Source: Zychaea mexicana
Lineage: Eukaryota; Mucoromycota; Mucoromycetes; Mucorales; Lichtheimiaceae
Direction of reading: 5' to 3'
Assembly (NCBI RefSeq): GCF_025766255.1
Contig: NW_026516686.1
Location: 310,001-374,000, forward strand
DNA: 64,000 bases
Shown here in pieces: positions 1-10,298 of this stretch. Under the pieces are notes generated by a model. That model was not told the origin of the DNA. It saw only the letters and a program-made list of their open reading frames with translations, and searched no databases. The position numbers and the translations under genes were made by a program. How positions within the stretch are numbered: the first letter of the stretch is position 1; the number at the start of each line of letters is the position of its first letter.

Positions 1-275
1 TATCCGTCAACGTCAATGCTGAGTTTCCATTCTGGGCTGATTTTACCAAGAGACTGTTGCCAGTGCCGCTTTGCTCTCGGCAAAGAATGACCGCTTATGT
101 TGTCGCTTTTGGTTTTTGCCAATTTTTGCAATTCTGTTGACCGTCTAGTGAATATGCTCTTGTTTCGTTGCTGCGGCGATCGGTAGACAACTGACTTGCA
201 GTCTGAAACATCGCATGCATTTGGCTGTGGTAGCGTTTGATTCCCAGCAACATTTTCTCCTGACAGCTCTGCAGC
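1..275 (-). CDS. Partial CDS, unrecognised protein, runs off left edge
   Basis: On the minus strand a reading frame of 91 codons is open without a stop from position 275 to the window edge. It begins right after a good splice acceptor (a pyrimidine-rich stretch ending in TAG, the AG pairing with 276-277). The predicted peptide is polar and basic. It has a Cys pair (CDVSDC), a stretch reading RSPQQRNKSIFTRR, and then KRHWQQSLGKISPEWKLSID near the edge. There is no start codon, so this is an internal exon and both the 5' exons (to the right) and the 3' end (off the window) are missing. A coding-looking minus stretch at about 585-650 ending in a GTAAGT donor could be an upstream exon, but its phase does not join cleanly to this one. 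I do not recognise the family. Confidence 0.5.
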
Positions 276-846
276 CTAAAATAAAATTAGACGCATCGTT
301 CCTTGTTCAGATCTGACTACTACATAGCAGATGGATAAAAGGCATCGATGTGAAATCTGTTCGGAATATACTGTATTATGCTTACACGAGTTCTGGTTTT
401 GCATGATATGTAATTATGTAAGAAATGATAGTAGCAGCAGCAACTTTTTATACGCATGGCTTGGTGCCCTCTCATTTTACAAATTAGGGAAGGAGTGGCA
501 GGCGCCCTACGTTCAATCCTTATCATCATCTCTAGTCCGTGGAACCGTACATAGTCCTGTTGAAACGTTCTGTGAGTTGCTACTTACATGAATCAAAATG
601 ATGCATATCTGAGAAACACCTACTATGAGCCCGAGATGTCAAAGATAACTGAATGCACAGGTTTGCTTTAGTGCACAATTTATGGTGCGCACAAATTCTG
701 TAGCTGGGCGGGCATGCCTCTTCATGTGTCGGAGCCACGGATGTGCGTGGGAAAAAAATCGAAAATCACGCACACCTCCCCCCACATTTTCTTCCTTCCT
801 TTTTTTTTTTCTTTTTCTTTTAGCTTTTTCTTTAGCGTTACAAAAG
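276..846. other. Gap left of IVD, no firm gene
   Basis: About 570 bp separating the partial minus-strand gene from IVD. It holds the presumed intron and upstream part of the left gene and the IVD promoter and leader, with a T-rich run at about 790-835 just before the IVD start. Short open frames occur here but none has a convincing protein or splice context. Confidence 0.4.
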
Positions 847-2528
847 ATGCTTTCATCACGTCTCCTTTCACAAACTGCTCGTGTAAGTCTTATGTCTTGA
901 CGCTTATAGCACATATGCACCTTGTAAGTGACCTATGTCTCTTTATAAAAGTCCACCGTCGGCTCCGCTCGCCATGCTTTCAAACGATACGCGTCCTCTG
1001 GCGCCTACAACGCAGCCGTTGCCAACTTAACGTCTGAACAGGAAGAAGTGAGTATATGCTACTCAAGATGGTGTTTACGAAAGGTGTGGATGAGAGCGCT
1101 CAAATTGATATGCTTGATTTAGCTCCGTGAAGCTGTCCACAGTTACGTCCAGGCCGAACTGGCTCCACGCGCTGCAGAAATTGACAAGACCAACGAATTC
1201 CCAATGGATATGTGGAAGAAGTTCGGTACCATGGGCTTGCTTGGAATTACTGCACCTCAAGAATATGGCGGTTTGGGGTTGGGTTATCTGGAACACACGT
1301 TTGTCATGGAGGAATTGTCGCGCGCCAGTGGATCGGTGGCTCTGAGTTACGGTGCCCATTCCAATCTGTGTGTCAACCAATTAGTCCGAAACGGTAACGA
1401 GGCACAAAAGCAAAAGTACTTGCCAAAGGTATGAAACTGACTTTTTTTCTTTGGCTTTTGAAAAATGGAACGGGTGGGGTAGAATGACACTGGTTCTTAC
1501 AAAACCTTATGCTCCGTAGCTTATTTCTGGCGACCATGTCGGTGCCTTGGCCATGTCAGAGCCTGGCTCTGGTTCAGATGTCGTCAGCATGAAACTCAAA
1601 GCGGAAAAGAAGGGTGATCGGTATATCTTGAACGGCAACAAGATGTGGATTACCAACGGCCCGGATGCCGATGTTTTGATTGTTTACGCCAAAACGAACC
1701 CAGAGCTTGGTCCTCATGGTATCACTGCCTTTTTGATCGAAAAGGTAATTTATTTGTTTTGTCGGTAGGAATAGAAGCCACAGAGATGGAGAAAAACAAG
1801 CCTTCTGACAGTACTTGGTCGTGGTTTTTTTTAGAACTTTAACGGTTTCTCGACTGCACAAAAGCTGGACAAGCTCGGTATGCGAGGTTCCAACACCTGT
1901 GAGCTTATTTTCGAAAACTGTGAAGTTCCTGCCGAAAACGTGCTTGGTGCTGAAGGAAAGGGTGTTTATGTCCTGATGAGCGGTTTGGATTTGGAACGGT
2001 TGGTCCTATCTGGCGGTCCTTTGGGTCTTATGCAAGCAGCTTTGGATGTCACTGTGCCTTATGTTCACGAACGTCATCAATTCGGCCGACCTATTGGTGA
2101 ATTCCAGGTTAGTCTTTTGAAGGACTATATTTTTTTGATAAACTTGGGTGAGAAAGGAAAGCTGAAAAAGCCTTTGTTCAATTGCCTCTAATTATGAAAC
2201 CATACGTTTGTAGCTTCTCCAAGGCAAGCTTGCAGACATGTACACTAAATTAAACGCATCCCGTGCATACGTATATGCCGTTGGCCGTGCATGTGATAAT
2301 GGCAATGTTAGCAACAAGGACTGTGCCGGTGCTATCTTATACTCTGCTGAACGTGCGACTGAAGTAGCCCTTGATGCTATCCAGTGCTTAGGCGGTAATG
2401 GATACACCAACGAGTACCCTACCGGCCGTATCCTGCGTGATGCCAAGCTGTATGAAATCGGTGCAGGCACAAGCGAAATCCGTCGCATGTTGATCGGTCG
2501 TGAATTCAATAAGCTATATAGAAAGTAA
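847..2528 (+). CDS. IVD: Isovaleryl-CoA dehydrogenase, mitochondrial
   Basis: Mitochondrial acyl-CoA dehydrogenase of leucine breakdown, oxidising isovaleryl-CoA to 3-methylcrotonyl-CoA with FAD and passing electrons to ETF. Six exons: 847-882, 952-1047, 1123-1428, 1520-1744, 1835-2107, 2214-2528. All five introns are phase 0 with GT-AG ends, giving 416 aa, close to animal IVD. The basic, Ser/Arg-rich N-terminus ([12 protein letters not shown], then [11 protein letters not shown]) fits a mitochondrial presequence. Family motifs are visible: [10 protein letters not shown] and WITNG in the middle domain, FGRPIGEFQ, and QCLGGNGY in the C-terminal domain. The catalytic base position supports IVD rather than other family members. 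The glutamate lies in LDLER (about residue 275), while the usual C-terminal glutamate site reads EIGAGTSE (about 393-400), as known for IVD. The start is the first ATG opening the targeting peptide. It is convergent with the WG-repeat gene at 3661-8316. Confidence 0.96.
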
Positions 2529-3261
2529 AATAATAAGCTATATATAAAAAAGATAGCATATATCATATCATCATATTATACATCCTTAATTTTCATGAGC
2601 TCTTCGTTTAACAATATAAATCCCCTCATCTTCTGCCAAAGCATATCATAAAATAAGAGTAAATACAAGAATGTTGCATAGCACATAATTGCCATGGAAA
2701 CAGATCTAGGCATAGCACCCAAACGTTATGGTAACAGATCCAGGTGTGATAACCAATAGTACTAGTTCCCATGACAACAACGAATCCACTTATAGCAACC
2801 AAGTCTTGCGGAGCGATTTATGACATAATAAGGCTAGCGTTATTTTTCAATTCCTCCACCCCTCCGCTTCTTAGCTTCTAAGCAACAGTATGATAAAAAA
2901 TTACCTGTTAGGTTTTTTCACCTTTATTCTTTTTTTAAAATGTCATCAAATCCACTAATTATAAAATGACATTGTTGTTGCTGTTGGAATCTTTTTTGCC
3001 GTCGTTTGGTTGACATTTTTTCTTCGCTACTAGACACCACGTTACTTGGTTATAGTAAATTCTGGAAGAAGAATTAGAAAAAAGAGAAGAAGAAGAAGAA
3101 TCGAAGAATTCTGGATTTCTTGCTTTGACAAAAGAAGACAACGTCTTTTGCCTAAAAAGGAAATAATGTTATCCTGGACATTCCGTACGTCAAAAGTACG
3201 TAGCAAAACGCGCGTAATCGGAGTGCTCGCACTGTGTATATATATCTGTATACCGCCTACG
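2529..3261. other. Gap downstream of IVD, nothing clear
   Basis: AT-rich 3' flank of IVD with repeated short ATATA and AAGCTATATA stretches around 2515-2580, which may include its polyadenylation signals. I see no gene in 2600-3045. An open frame from 3046 is Arg/Lys-rich from a purine run (AGAAGAAG at 3080-3105) and looks like low-complexity translation rather than protein. Confidence 0.35.
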
Positions 3262-3642
3262 ATGATGAAATCGTTGAGATGTAAAATTCACGTCTTAAGC
3301 TTTATTGCATTGTGGAGTATCCTCTTCTGCCTTCCTTCTGAAGTTTGCGGTTATACATATTTTTTGGTTAACATCACTTAAAGAAACTGCTGTACCAGCA
3401 AGAGACATCAATTTAATTAGTAGCAGTAGTAGTTGCTGTCCAACAAATACACTTTTTTAATTGTGCAGGGAATATATTCCAGACAGAGTAAGAATAAGTA
3501 TGGTACAAGTATACGTTTTGATCTACTAGATGTTTTCAATGTGAGTATGTACGGGACGATTATATATGATCAGACTACTGGTTCATTGAGCAAGTCTCTG
3601 ATAAGTGATCTTGGGAACCACAGTAACGGCAAACATCCTTAA
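3262..3642 (+). CDS. Possible small secreted protein (two exons)
   Basis: A tentative model. The frame opens with MMKSLRCKIHVLSF followed by a strongly hydrophobic stretch ending in a small-residue site (SEVCG), which looks like a signal peptide. It hits a stop shortly afterwards. Joining 3262-3366 to 3469-3642 across a GTTAAC...TTGTGCAG intron keeps the frame in phase 0 and gives 92 aa with one N-glycosylation sequon (NVS). The donor is weak. A better GTGAGT donor inside the second exon at about 3541 suggests the true structure may differ. No family is recognised. It ends 18 bp from the stop codon of the convergent gene at 3661, so the 3' transcripts would overlap. It could also be chance. 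Confidence 0.28.
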
Positions 3643-3660
3643 AAAGTGGGGTCAAGGGTA

Positions 3661-6600
3661 TTAGCAAAATTTATTAAATCTTTGTACGCAAGGCTTCTTT
3701 TTTTTAGACTGGATCAATGTATTTACCTGACATTCGGCGCTGGTATGGCCAGATCCACCACAGTTGCCACATCGAACGACCGCATTTTTGTTGTAGCGTC
3801 TACCGCGTTGGCTGGTACGCATTTCTTCACGATAACCAGCAAACAAGTCCTGGTTTCCGAATCCCGCAGTTGCGCCACCAAGACTTCCACCACGCTCGCG
3901 ATTATGATGACTATTATTGTTGGAGGACGAGGATGCAGCGGCGGCAGCAGCAGCAGCAGCCGTAGCCGTCTGGAGCTGACCCTCCAACGTACTGATTCTT
4001 GCTTCAAGTGACAAAATGTATCTTCTGGCCTCTTCCATTTCCGTCTGTTTACGAGCCTCAAACAGTTCCAGCAGTTGGGTTTCGCGTTCGCGGGACAAGG
4101 ACATCAATTCCGTATAACGGCTCGTCTGCATAGACATTTCTTGCTGTGCTCCAATCAGGGTTTGGAGTAGACGCGTGTTGTCGCGTTGCAGGTTCTGGAC
4201 AAAGTTGACCAGACTGTCATGGCTCATGACACGCATCTGTTCGGCAGGCACGATATCTTGCTGGTGTTGCATGATGAGCGAAGAGGTGGCCAATGCGGCA
4301 GCCGTTGCTGACGCAGCAGTATTAGTGAGACCAGGAGCAGATGACGCGGTGGCGGAAGTAAACGTTGCTGTGTTGCTGGCCATTGTTTGTTGGGGTACTG
4401 CTGGAGTTGTTGCTACTGGAGCGGCAGCTGCTGGAGCGGCAGCTGCTGGAGAAGCCAGACCAGGAGGAGGTGGAGGTGCAGCAGTCGACTGTTTAAGGAT
4501 ATCTTTGAGCGTAAAGTTGACGACTTCGTTTGGTTGCTGTTGTTGCTCTGTAGGCGTAGCAGTACCGGACGTACGCACTGATCCACGTTGCTGCTGCTGC
4601 TGCCAATGCTGGCTAGTGTTGTCGCTATCCCATCCACTGTCAGGAATACTTCTGGGTTGCTGGTCATCGCTTTGGTCGTCACGCGTGTTCCAACCTGTCG
4701 TGTTACCCCATCCACTGTTACCGGCGCTGCTCCATTTGTCAACTGGTTTTTGTTCCTGTTGCTGTTGGCGATCTCTGCTACTGTAGTTGTTATTGTTACT
4801 AGTGTTGTAGCTAGTAGATTGTCGGTTTTTGTTATTGTTGCTGGCCTTCTTTTCTTTTGAGCCCCAACCATTGGATCCTTGGGTTTTCCATCCATCATCA
4901 GCTCCTACGTTCCAACCACCGTCATCGATCGTCTGCTTTTGCGATGCGCCCGACCCGCCATCGGTCGTCACCTGTGCGTTACTGCCCCATCCTCCATCAG
5001 ATGATTGTCTTTGTGGTGTACTAGCAGGCTTGGTCTCTTGAGTTCCCCATGTGTTGTCCTTGGCTGACCATCTATCATTCGACGTTTGCTTCGCCTCAGC
5101 TCCCCAACCGCTATTGCCTGTTTGCTTTGGTTCAGCTCCCCAGCCGCCTTTAGTAGCCTCTTGTTGAGGTCCCCATCCGTCATTGGCAGTAGCGGCTTTC
5201 TTGGCCTCTTGAGAATCCCATCCATCGCTGGCAGCAGCAGTAGGTTCATTCGTGGATTCTTGGATTCCCCATCCACTAGCGACTTTTGTGTTTTGGCTGT
5301 TCGATGCGTCCCATCCATCAGTAGCAGGTGAAGCAGGTGCAGCGACCGGCTGTTGCTGTTGCTGAGGTTTCTTTTTGGATACCACTTCATTCCAACCGTC
5401 ATTCGTCGTTGACACTGTCGGTGCCGATGAGGTTGATGGAATTGATGTTGGCTTTTTGGATTGCTCAGGTACGGTGGGTATATTACTGGTAGTGGTAGTG
5501 CTGGCAGCAGAGGGTTCGCGCTTGTCCTTTGTACGCGTCCAAATCGCCGTGTTCTCCGTACTCCAAGCATCCGCCTCAGTATTGCCCTTGTGTGCCGGTG
5601 ACTCACTCCAACCACTGTCATTTTCATCAAGTACTGGCTGTTTCTTGACATCATCAACGATCTGACGTTGTTTACTCTTGCTCACAGTTGATTGAGCAGA
5701 TTTTGTGTCGCTGTCGCTGACTGGATTTTTCGACGCGTTCCATCCTTTCACCATGTCTGCAGCATTCACTGCACCCCAACTACCAAGTTCTGGTGATGGT
5801 ACGACCGGAGCCGGACCGGTTGCTGGTGCTGGTGCTGGTGCTGGTTTAGGCGTTGGGGCATTCGCCTTGGTTGGGGATGCCGGTTTTGGTTTTGGTTGCT
5901 GTTGTAGTGGTGGTGCAGCTGTCGAACTTGCCTTCGCTGCGGGTGTTACAGCTGCAGTAACAGTAGGCGGCGGTGGTGTTGCCGCCTTTTTAGGCTCAGG
6001 TCTAGATCCATCCGCCTTTGACTTTGGAGGAGAGGGTGTGCGTGACTTTTGAAGAGATGGTGTTGTAGCAGTGACAGCAGCAGCAGCGGGAGTTGGCGTC
6101 GTTGGCTTTGATGATGAAGATATTGCTACTGGCTTCGAAGCTGGCATTGGTGATGCTGGTTTCGAAACAGGAGTTGATGCTGTGGGCGATGTTGTTTTGG
6201 GCTTCGTAGTAGAATTGCTTTGTTGCTGCTGCTGTTGTTGTTGATGAATTGTCGCCTTCTTTGGTGCTGGCGAAGAAACAGCAGAGCTCGACTTGCTGCT
6301 ATGATTGCTGGTAGTAGCGGTAGTGGTCGACGCTGAACCAGCAGTCTTTTCGTCCAAAACAGCACCACACAGCTTGTTGAGCATTTCAAATCGTTCAGAA
6401 GCCAATTGACCCTCCTGCTTTGAGTCAGCACTGTTGTCAGCAGTTCCGTTTTTGCCTCTTCCCTTTCTCTTCTTTCCGCCACCGCCAGACATCTCTTGCT
6501 GTTCCGCTGCCTTTTGTTCCACAATAGCAGCAGCCACCGCTGCAGCGTCTTTGCCATTTCCACTCAATGACTGGAGCAAAGTGTACTGTCGCTGCATAGC

Positions 6601-8316
6601 CAAATTCTCGCCTTGAATGCGCATGCCTTCCTTCAGGAACAACCGACCCAGGATACCTGCCAACTCGCGCCGACCCGTGGCGACACCATCCTCAAAGTCT
6701 TCAAAGAGGTACTGACGTTCCTCGACCATTTCCTCATGCTCGATCGTGAATCGCTTGATCTCCCGCTCAATCGTGATCGCCTCCATCAACTCGCCCTCTT
6801 GCATCAGCGCTTCAATACACACAAGGAAGAACTTGGAAAACAACTGCTCGGGGAAGATCGTTTGCGTGAGTTGGTATCGGAAATGTTGCCGGATCGAATG
6901 GTACCCTCCTTCAGCCTTCTTTATCTGCTTTTTGAATGCCTTGTTGTTGGCAATCTTGTCGAGCCGCATGGTCACGCTTGGTTTGCCTTCCTCGTATGCC
7001 TTTTTCAGCGCTTCGATTTCGGCCACATATTCCTTGATCCGTGCCTCTGTCTCCTTCGCGACACTCTCGATGGCAGACTGGACGTCCTCGATAGGTTGTA
7101 GTTTTTCAAACGATTCGGTCACCGCATCACAGTTCTTTTTATGGGTAGCATCATCTCTGTTCTCAAGTGAAGCCATACGCTTGGCCGCCTGACTCATCGC
7201 CGGCATGACCAGACTGCACAGGTTGCTCACCAAGGCACACGCGGCCAACAGTCGCGGCAAGGCAAACTCGGATAGAAACTGCTGTGCTTTGCGCACCAAG
7301 TCTTGGAAATAGTCATTGAACGCAGCATCCACAGTAGCAAGATCAACGGGAGTCCGCTGCTTTTTCTTGAAATTGGCAGCTAGAGGTGTCCAATAGTCTG
7401 TAAATGCCGTGATATCCTGCTTGCTCGCAAAAGAGTCGATATCCTTCTGACACTCGTCCTTGCCAATCACTCGTACCCGCTCCTTGTCGACCGAGCGCAA
7501 TTGTTCCATGAATTCGGTCAGGGGCTGCCACGATTTGGTGAGTGCTTGCTCCAACTGTACCAGGGCCTTTTGGACCTCAATGGCCAATTTTTCGTTAAAG
7601 ATGTTGCGGTCCACGTCCAAGTCGCTCGGCGATTTCCATTCAGGTCGCTTATGGTCGCACATGGCCTCCTTGTGGGAGAGTAGCACGTCTCCCGTCAAGT
7701 TTTTCAGCAAGTTAAATTCCTTGGATGGAAGATACACGTGTTGTCTTTTCACTACCAACGGGTCCAATAGTCGTGCGGGCTCCTTGGGATCCTCCACCTC
7801 GAATAGCGCCTCGTCGTACGGGTCAAACTGTACAGGTTCATAAAATGATGTCAATGTTGTCAAGCTGCTCGGTGCTTCGATCCAAGCAATGCACGCCGAA
7901 ATGATCTCCTCGATCAAAGTTTGCTGTTGTCGTTGTCGTTGTTGTTGTTGTTGCGTTTTGCCATTGTTGTTACTAGTGAGTGTGGTAGTGGTGGTTGAAG
8001 CAGTCCCGTCTTGGTCCACCTTTTGCTTAACGGCACGGAACAAACCGCGAGCATTCTCTTTCTGGTCGTCACCGTTCGTGGCATTGTTAGCAAAACGCAA
8101 GCGGTAGCGACCGGCTTTCAACAACAAAGGTTGTTGCTGCTGACTGTCTTGAGCTTTTTGCGACGACGCGACATGCTTTTTATAAATGTACTGGGCCCAT
8201 TCGCGACAAAAGTAGCAACGCGTCTCCGGGTGACAGGGGCGGAATCGCGTGAGTTCTTTGGAAATGACACCATGTTCAATCTTGAGGGCTTCAATGAGAT
8301 TGTCCGCGTTTGCCAT
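3661..8316 (-). CDS. WG/GW-repeat, zinc-knuckle, Gln/Ser/Thr-rich protein (candidate Argonaute-binding platform)
   Basis: Single-exon 1551-aa reading frame, ATG at 8316. Parts in order: an N-terminal, mostly charged and helical region (about 1-620) with a Cys/His cluster CHPETRCYFC near residue 28; a basic Gly/Lys patch (GGGGKKRKGRGKNG); an Ala/Pro/Ser/Thr/Gln-rich disordered stretch (about 690-845); a tryptophan-repeat region (about 846-1240, nt 4597-5780); a predicted coiled coil (about 1360-1460); an Ala run and a Ser/Asn run; and a CX2CX4HX4C zinc knuckle at 1516-1529. I count 23 tryptophans in the repeat region, 18 of them next to glycine (SGWG, DGWG, GGWG), mostly 8-20 residues apart in polar sequence. 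That spacing and context is what is known for Argonaute-hook proteins such as GW182 and Tas3. The zinc knuckle adds possible RNA binding. The RNA-silencing role is inference. A general RNA-binding scaffold is the main alternative. Confidence 0.85.
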   Translation of the reverse strand: MANADNLIEALKIEHGVISKELTRFRPCHPETRCYFCREWAQYIYKKHVASSQKAQDSQQQQPLLLKAGRYRLRFANNATNGDDQKENARGLFRAVKQKVDQDGTASTTTTTLTSNNNGKTQQQQQRQRQQQTLIEEIISACIAWIEAPSSLTTLTSFYEPVQFDPYDEALFEVEDPKEPARLLDPLVVKRQHVYLPSKEFNLLKNLTGDVLLSHKEAMCDHKRPEWKSPSDLDVDRNIFNEKLAIEVQKALVQLEQALTKSWQPLTEFMEQLRSVDKERVRVIGKDECQKDIDSFASKQDITAFTDYWTPLAANFKKKQRTPVDLATVDAAFNDYFQDLVRKAQQFLSEFALPRLLAACALVSNLCSLVMPAMSQAAKRMASLENRDDATHKKNCDAVTESFEKLQPIEDVQSAIESVAKETEARIKEYVAEIEALKKAYEEGKPSVTMRLDKIANNKAFKKQIKKAEGGYHSIRQHFRYQLTQTIFPEQLFSKFFLVCIEALMQEGELMEAITIEREIKRFTIEHEEMVEERQYLFEDFEDGVATGRRELAGILGRLFLKEGMRIQGENLAMQRQYTLLQSLSGNGKDAAAVAAAIVEQKAAEQQEMSGGGGKKRKGRGKNGTADNSADSKQEGQLASERFEMLNKLCGAVLDEKTAGSASTTTATTSNHSSKSSSAVSSPAPKKATIHQQQQQQQQSNSTTKPKTTSPTASTPVSKPASPMPASKPVAISSSSKPTTPTPAAAAVTATTPSLQKSRTPSPPKSKADGSRPEPKKAATPPPPTVTAAVTPAAKASSTAAPPLQQQPKPKPASPTKANAPTPKPAPAPAPATGPAPVVPSPELGSWGAVNAADMVKGWNASKNPVSDSDTKSAQSTVSKSKQRQIVDDVKKQPVLDENDSGWSESPAHKGNTEADAWSTENTAIWTRTKDKREPSAASTTTTSNIPTVPEQSKKPTSIPSTSSAPTVSTTNDGWNEVVSKKKPQQQQQPVAAPASPATDGWDASNSQNTKVASGWGIQESTNEPTAAASDGWDSQEAKKAATANDGWGPQQEATKGGWGAEPKQTGNSGWGAEAKQTSNDRWSAKDNTWGTQETKPASTPQRQSSDGGWGSNAQVTTDGGSGASQKQTIDDGGWNVGADDGWKTQGSNGWGSKEKKASNNNKNRQSTSYNTSNNNNYSSRDRQQQQEQKPVDKWSSAGNSGWGNTTGWNTRDDQSDDQQPRSIPDSGWDSDNTSQHWQQQQQRGSVRTSGTATPTEQQQQPNEVVNFTLKDILKQSTAAPPPPPGLASPAAAAPAAAAPVATTPAVPQQTMASNTATFTSATASSAPGLTNTAASATAAALATSSLIMQHQQDIVPAEQMRVMSHDSLVNFVQNLQRDNTRLLQTLIGAQQEMSMQTSRYTELMSLSRERETQLLELFEARKQTEMEEARRYILSLEARISTLEGQLQTATAAAAAAAAASSSSNNNSHHNRERGGSLGGATAGFGNQDLFAGYREEMRTSQRGRRYNKNAVVRCGNCGGSGHTSAECQVNTLIQSKKKKPCVQRFNKFC

Positions 8317-9917
8317 CGTGTGCGAATTGTTAGTCTTTCCAGCTCTTTAGGAGAAGTGTATAAACGTGGGTGTATGGAAATATCGTATTTACACCACGGC
8401 CAAGCGGAAGAAGAAGACGTGCGTGGTGCGTATATGGCTGTCCGTGGAAAAAAGAAAAAGGTGTCTTTAAAAATCGACACCGTTTTTGACAGTCTCCAAG
8501 CCATTCATTTTACACTTGCCGCCGAAAAAGGAAATGTGCAAAGTACTCAATCTGTCCCCCGATGAGGATGCCCTCGTTTATCCCGACAGCCTTCTTTTTT
8601 TGTTATATCATAACGTTGCATGGGACAATGCTGCACTGTGAAGATAAAGTATGTACCTATCAGTAGATGGAGTGCTTTTGGTTCTGAGCAACAACTGATG
8701 GTGATGATGGATAATTGCTCATCACATGACGGTGTCTTTTATGCAAACTCCCTTTTCTTTTAGGCCACACAACAGACAGATGCCTCCTGCTACTCTTGAG
8801 AACACCTTCGGTGCAATCATTGATATGGTCCGTACCCCATAGCATAATAAGCGTTGTGTGAAATTATAACAATGATGCCATATATATCGGCAAGACTACA
8901 ATACTATAAAAAAAACTGCGTTTGTTACAAGCTAATATACTTTTTTTTTGGCCAACATATTGTGCAGATAAGGAGGAAGATCAAACTCTAACAGGTGTAG
9001 ATGATGCTAAGGGATGCCATTGTCACCAGTATAGATATGATCTAATCATGGTAGTATACGATATACGAGCTAGAAGATGAGTAGCCTAAGGAACAGCCAT
9101 CATTGGCCACCTAAAGGATAGGAATTTACATTAATAAAACGGTAGATCCAAATAATGCTCGTTCCAGAAATGCTGTAATTATAGTTATTAGAGGAGAAAC
9201 ATTTGCTCTCACAAACAAGAGGATTAAGCTTTTCAGACGAAGAACGTGCTCACTTGATGATGGCCATGCCTAATAGTATAAACTATGTTGTAGTAGAAGC
9301 CTTGAAGAAAGAAAAAGAGAGGGAACCAGAACTCTTCCTTTAAGGGGGTCGTGTAGGCTATATCTTTATCATGTCTGTTCGTTCAAACGTAAAAAGAAGA
9401 TTCAGCTCCCTTACACTCCTACGCTCTCTGTCCTATATAAAGATAGTAACTCTTATATACATCTATTAAGCACATCTCCGTCCCATCCCCGTGGAAAAAG
9501 TGCAAAAAGCCGCCTACTCCTCCTCCTCCTCCTCCTCGCACTCTCCGAAAACAGCACATTATTGCTATTATTGGCACACATGTTCCAGCACATTGCTGTT
9601 ATATAGAGATCAGCGTTTACGAAGCAAAAGAAAAAAAATGAGGATAGTAGCTGTTTCCTATGAGTCATTGGAACAAACACGACAATTCAGTGCTTTTACA
9701 AAACAACGACAGCGATACATATTAACTCTCTCTTTATCGCTGGAGTTGTTTTTCGTTTGCATGTTGTTTTAGGAGAGAGGGGAAGCAGGAGAGGAAAATA
9801 CTATGTAAAAAGGATGGAAAATGCTGGCGGGTGGTTACGGCGGTGGTAGTATGTACTGATTAGGTGAGATGGTATGTGGGATTATTATTATTGTGAGAGA
9901 ATGTCTCAGGGAAAACT
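8317..9917. other. 1.6-kb gap, no supported gene
   Basis: Upstream region of the WG-repeat gene followed by AT-rich sequence. A minus-strand frame at 8660-8845 (containing VLKSSRRHLSVVWPKRKG) looks mildly protein-like, but it has no start or splice context I trust. The stretch 8850-9450 shows no coding signal. A (TCC)n run lies at about 9518-9536. Confidence 0.4.
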
Positions 9918-10298
9918 TTAAATTTTGACATCCACGAGGGACGTTGAAGAAGAGCAATAGTGCTTATAATTGTTATCGTAGTCGGCACTTTTACGTAAAT
10001 GGTAGGCAGGCGGTGGGGACTGAGGCAAGCCCGGCGAACTGATGGAGGGTCGTAACGCATTGGTATACAGGAGCGACTGACATGACATGTCGCCTTCGCT
10101 CTTTTTGATCTCGGCCATGTGTGCCGGACTACCGATCATGACAAAGTCCCGCTCGATGTCTCGCCATAACCGCCGTTCCAGTCTTGAATACCGTTTACAA
10201 GAAATGTAGTATATCATTACCATGATGACGAGTAAGAGTATTATCGATACGAGTATTAATAGTCCCTGGTCTACGTGTGAGAGTGTGCCATTGTCCAT
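9918..10298 (-). CDS. Small single-pass membrane protein with PPAY motif
   Basis: Single-exon 126-aa frame, ATG at 10298. A short N-terminus (11 residues with an NGT sequon) is followed by one long hydrophobic helix at about 12-32, then a basic stop-transfer stretch (CKRYSRLERRLWRD). This predicts an N-out, C-in type III topology with a cytosolic tail of about 90 residues. The tail carries PPPAY (PPxY at about 96-99), the consensus ligand of WW domains in Rsp5/NEDD4-type ubiquitin ligases, and is rich in Ser, Pro and Tyr. No enzymatic domain is visible. The sequence pattern suggests a membrane adaptor or cargo of Rsp5. That role is inferred from the motif and topology only, and I recognise no named family. 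Confidence 0.65.
   Translation of the reverse strand: MDNGTLSHVDQGLLILVSIILLLVIMVMIYYISCKRYSRLERRLWRDIERDFVMIGSPAHMAEIKKSEGDMSCQSLLYTNALRPSISSPGLPQSPPPAYHLRKSADYDNNYKHYCSSSTSLVDVKI

Noticed and set aside
4175..4786. Long plus-strand frames opposite the WG-repeat gene
   Set aside because: They are antisense translations of Gln/Ala codon runs (Cys/Leu/Val-rich) with no domain. The minus-strand gene explains them.
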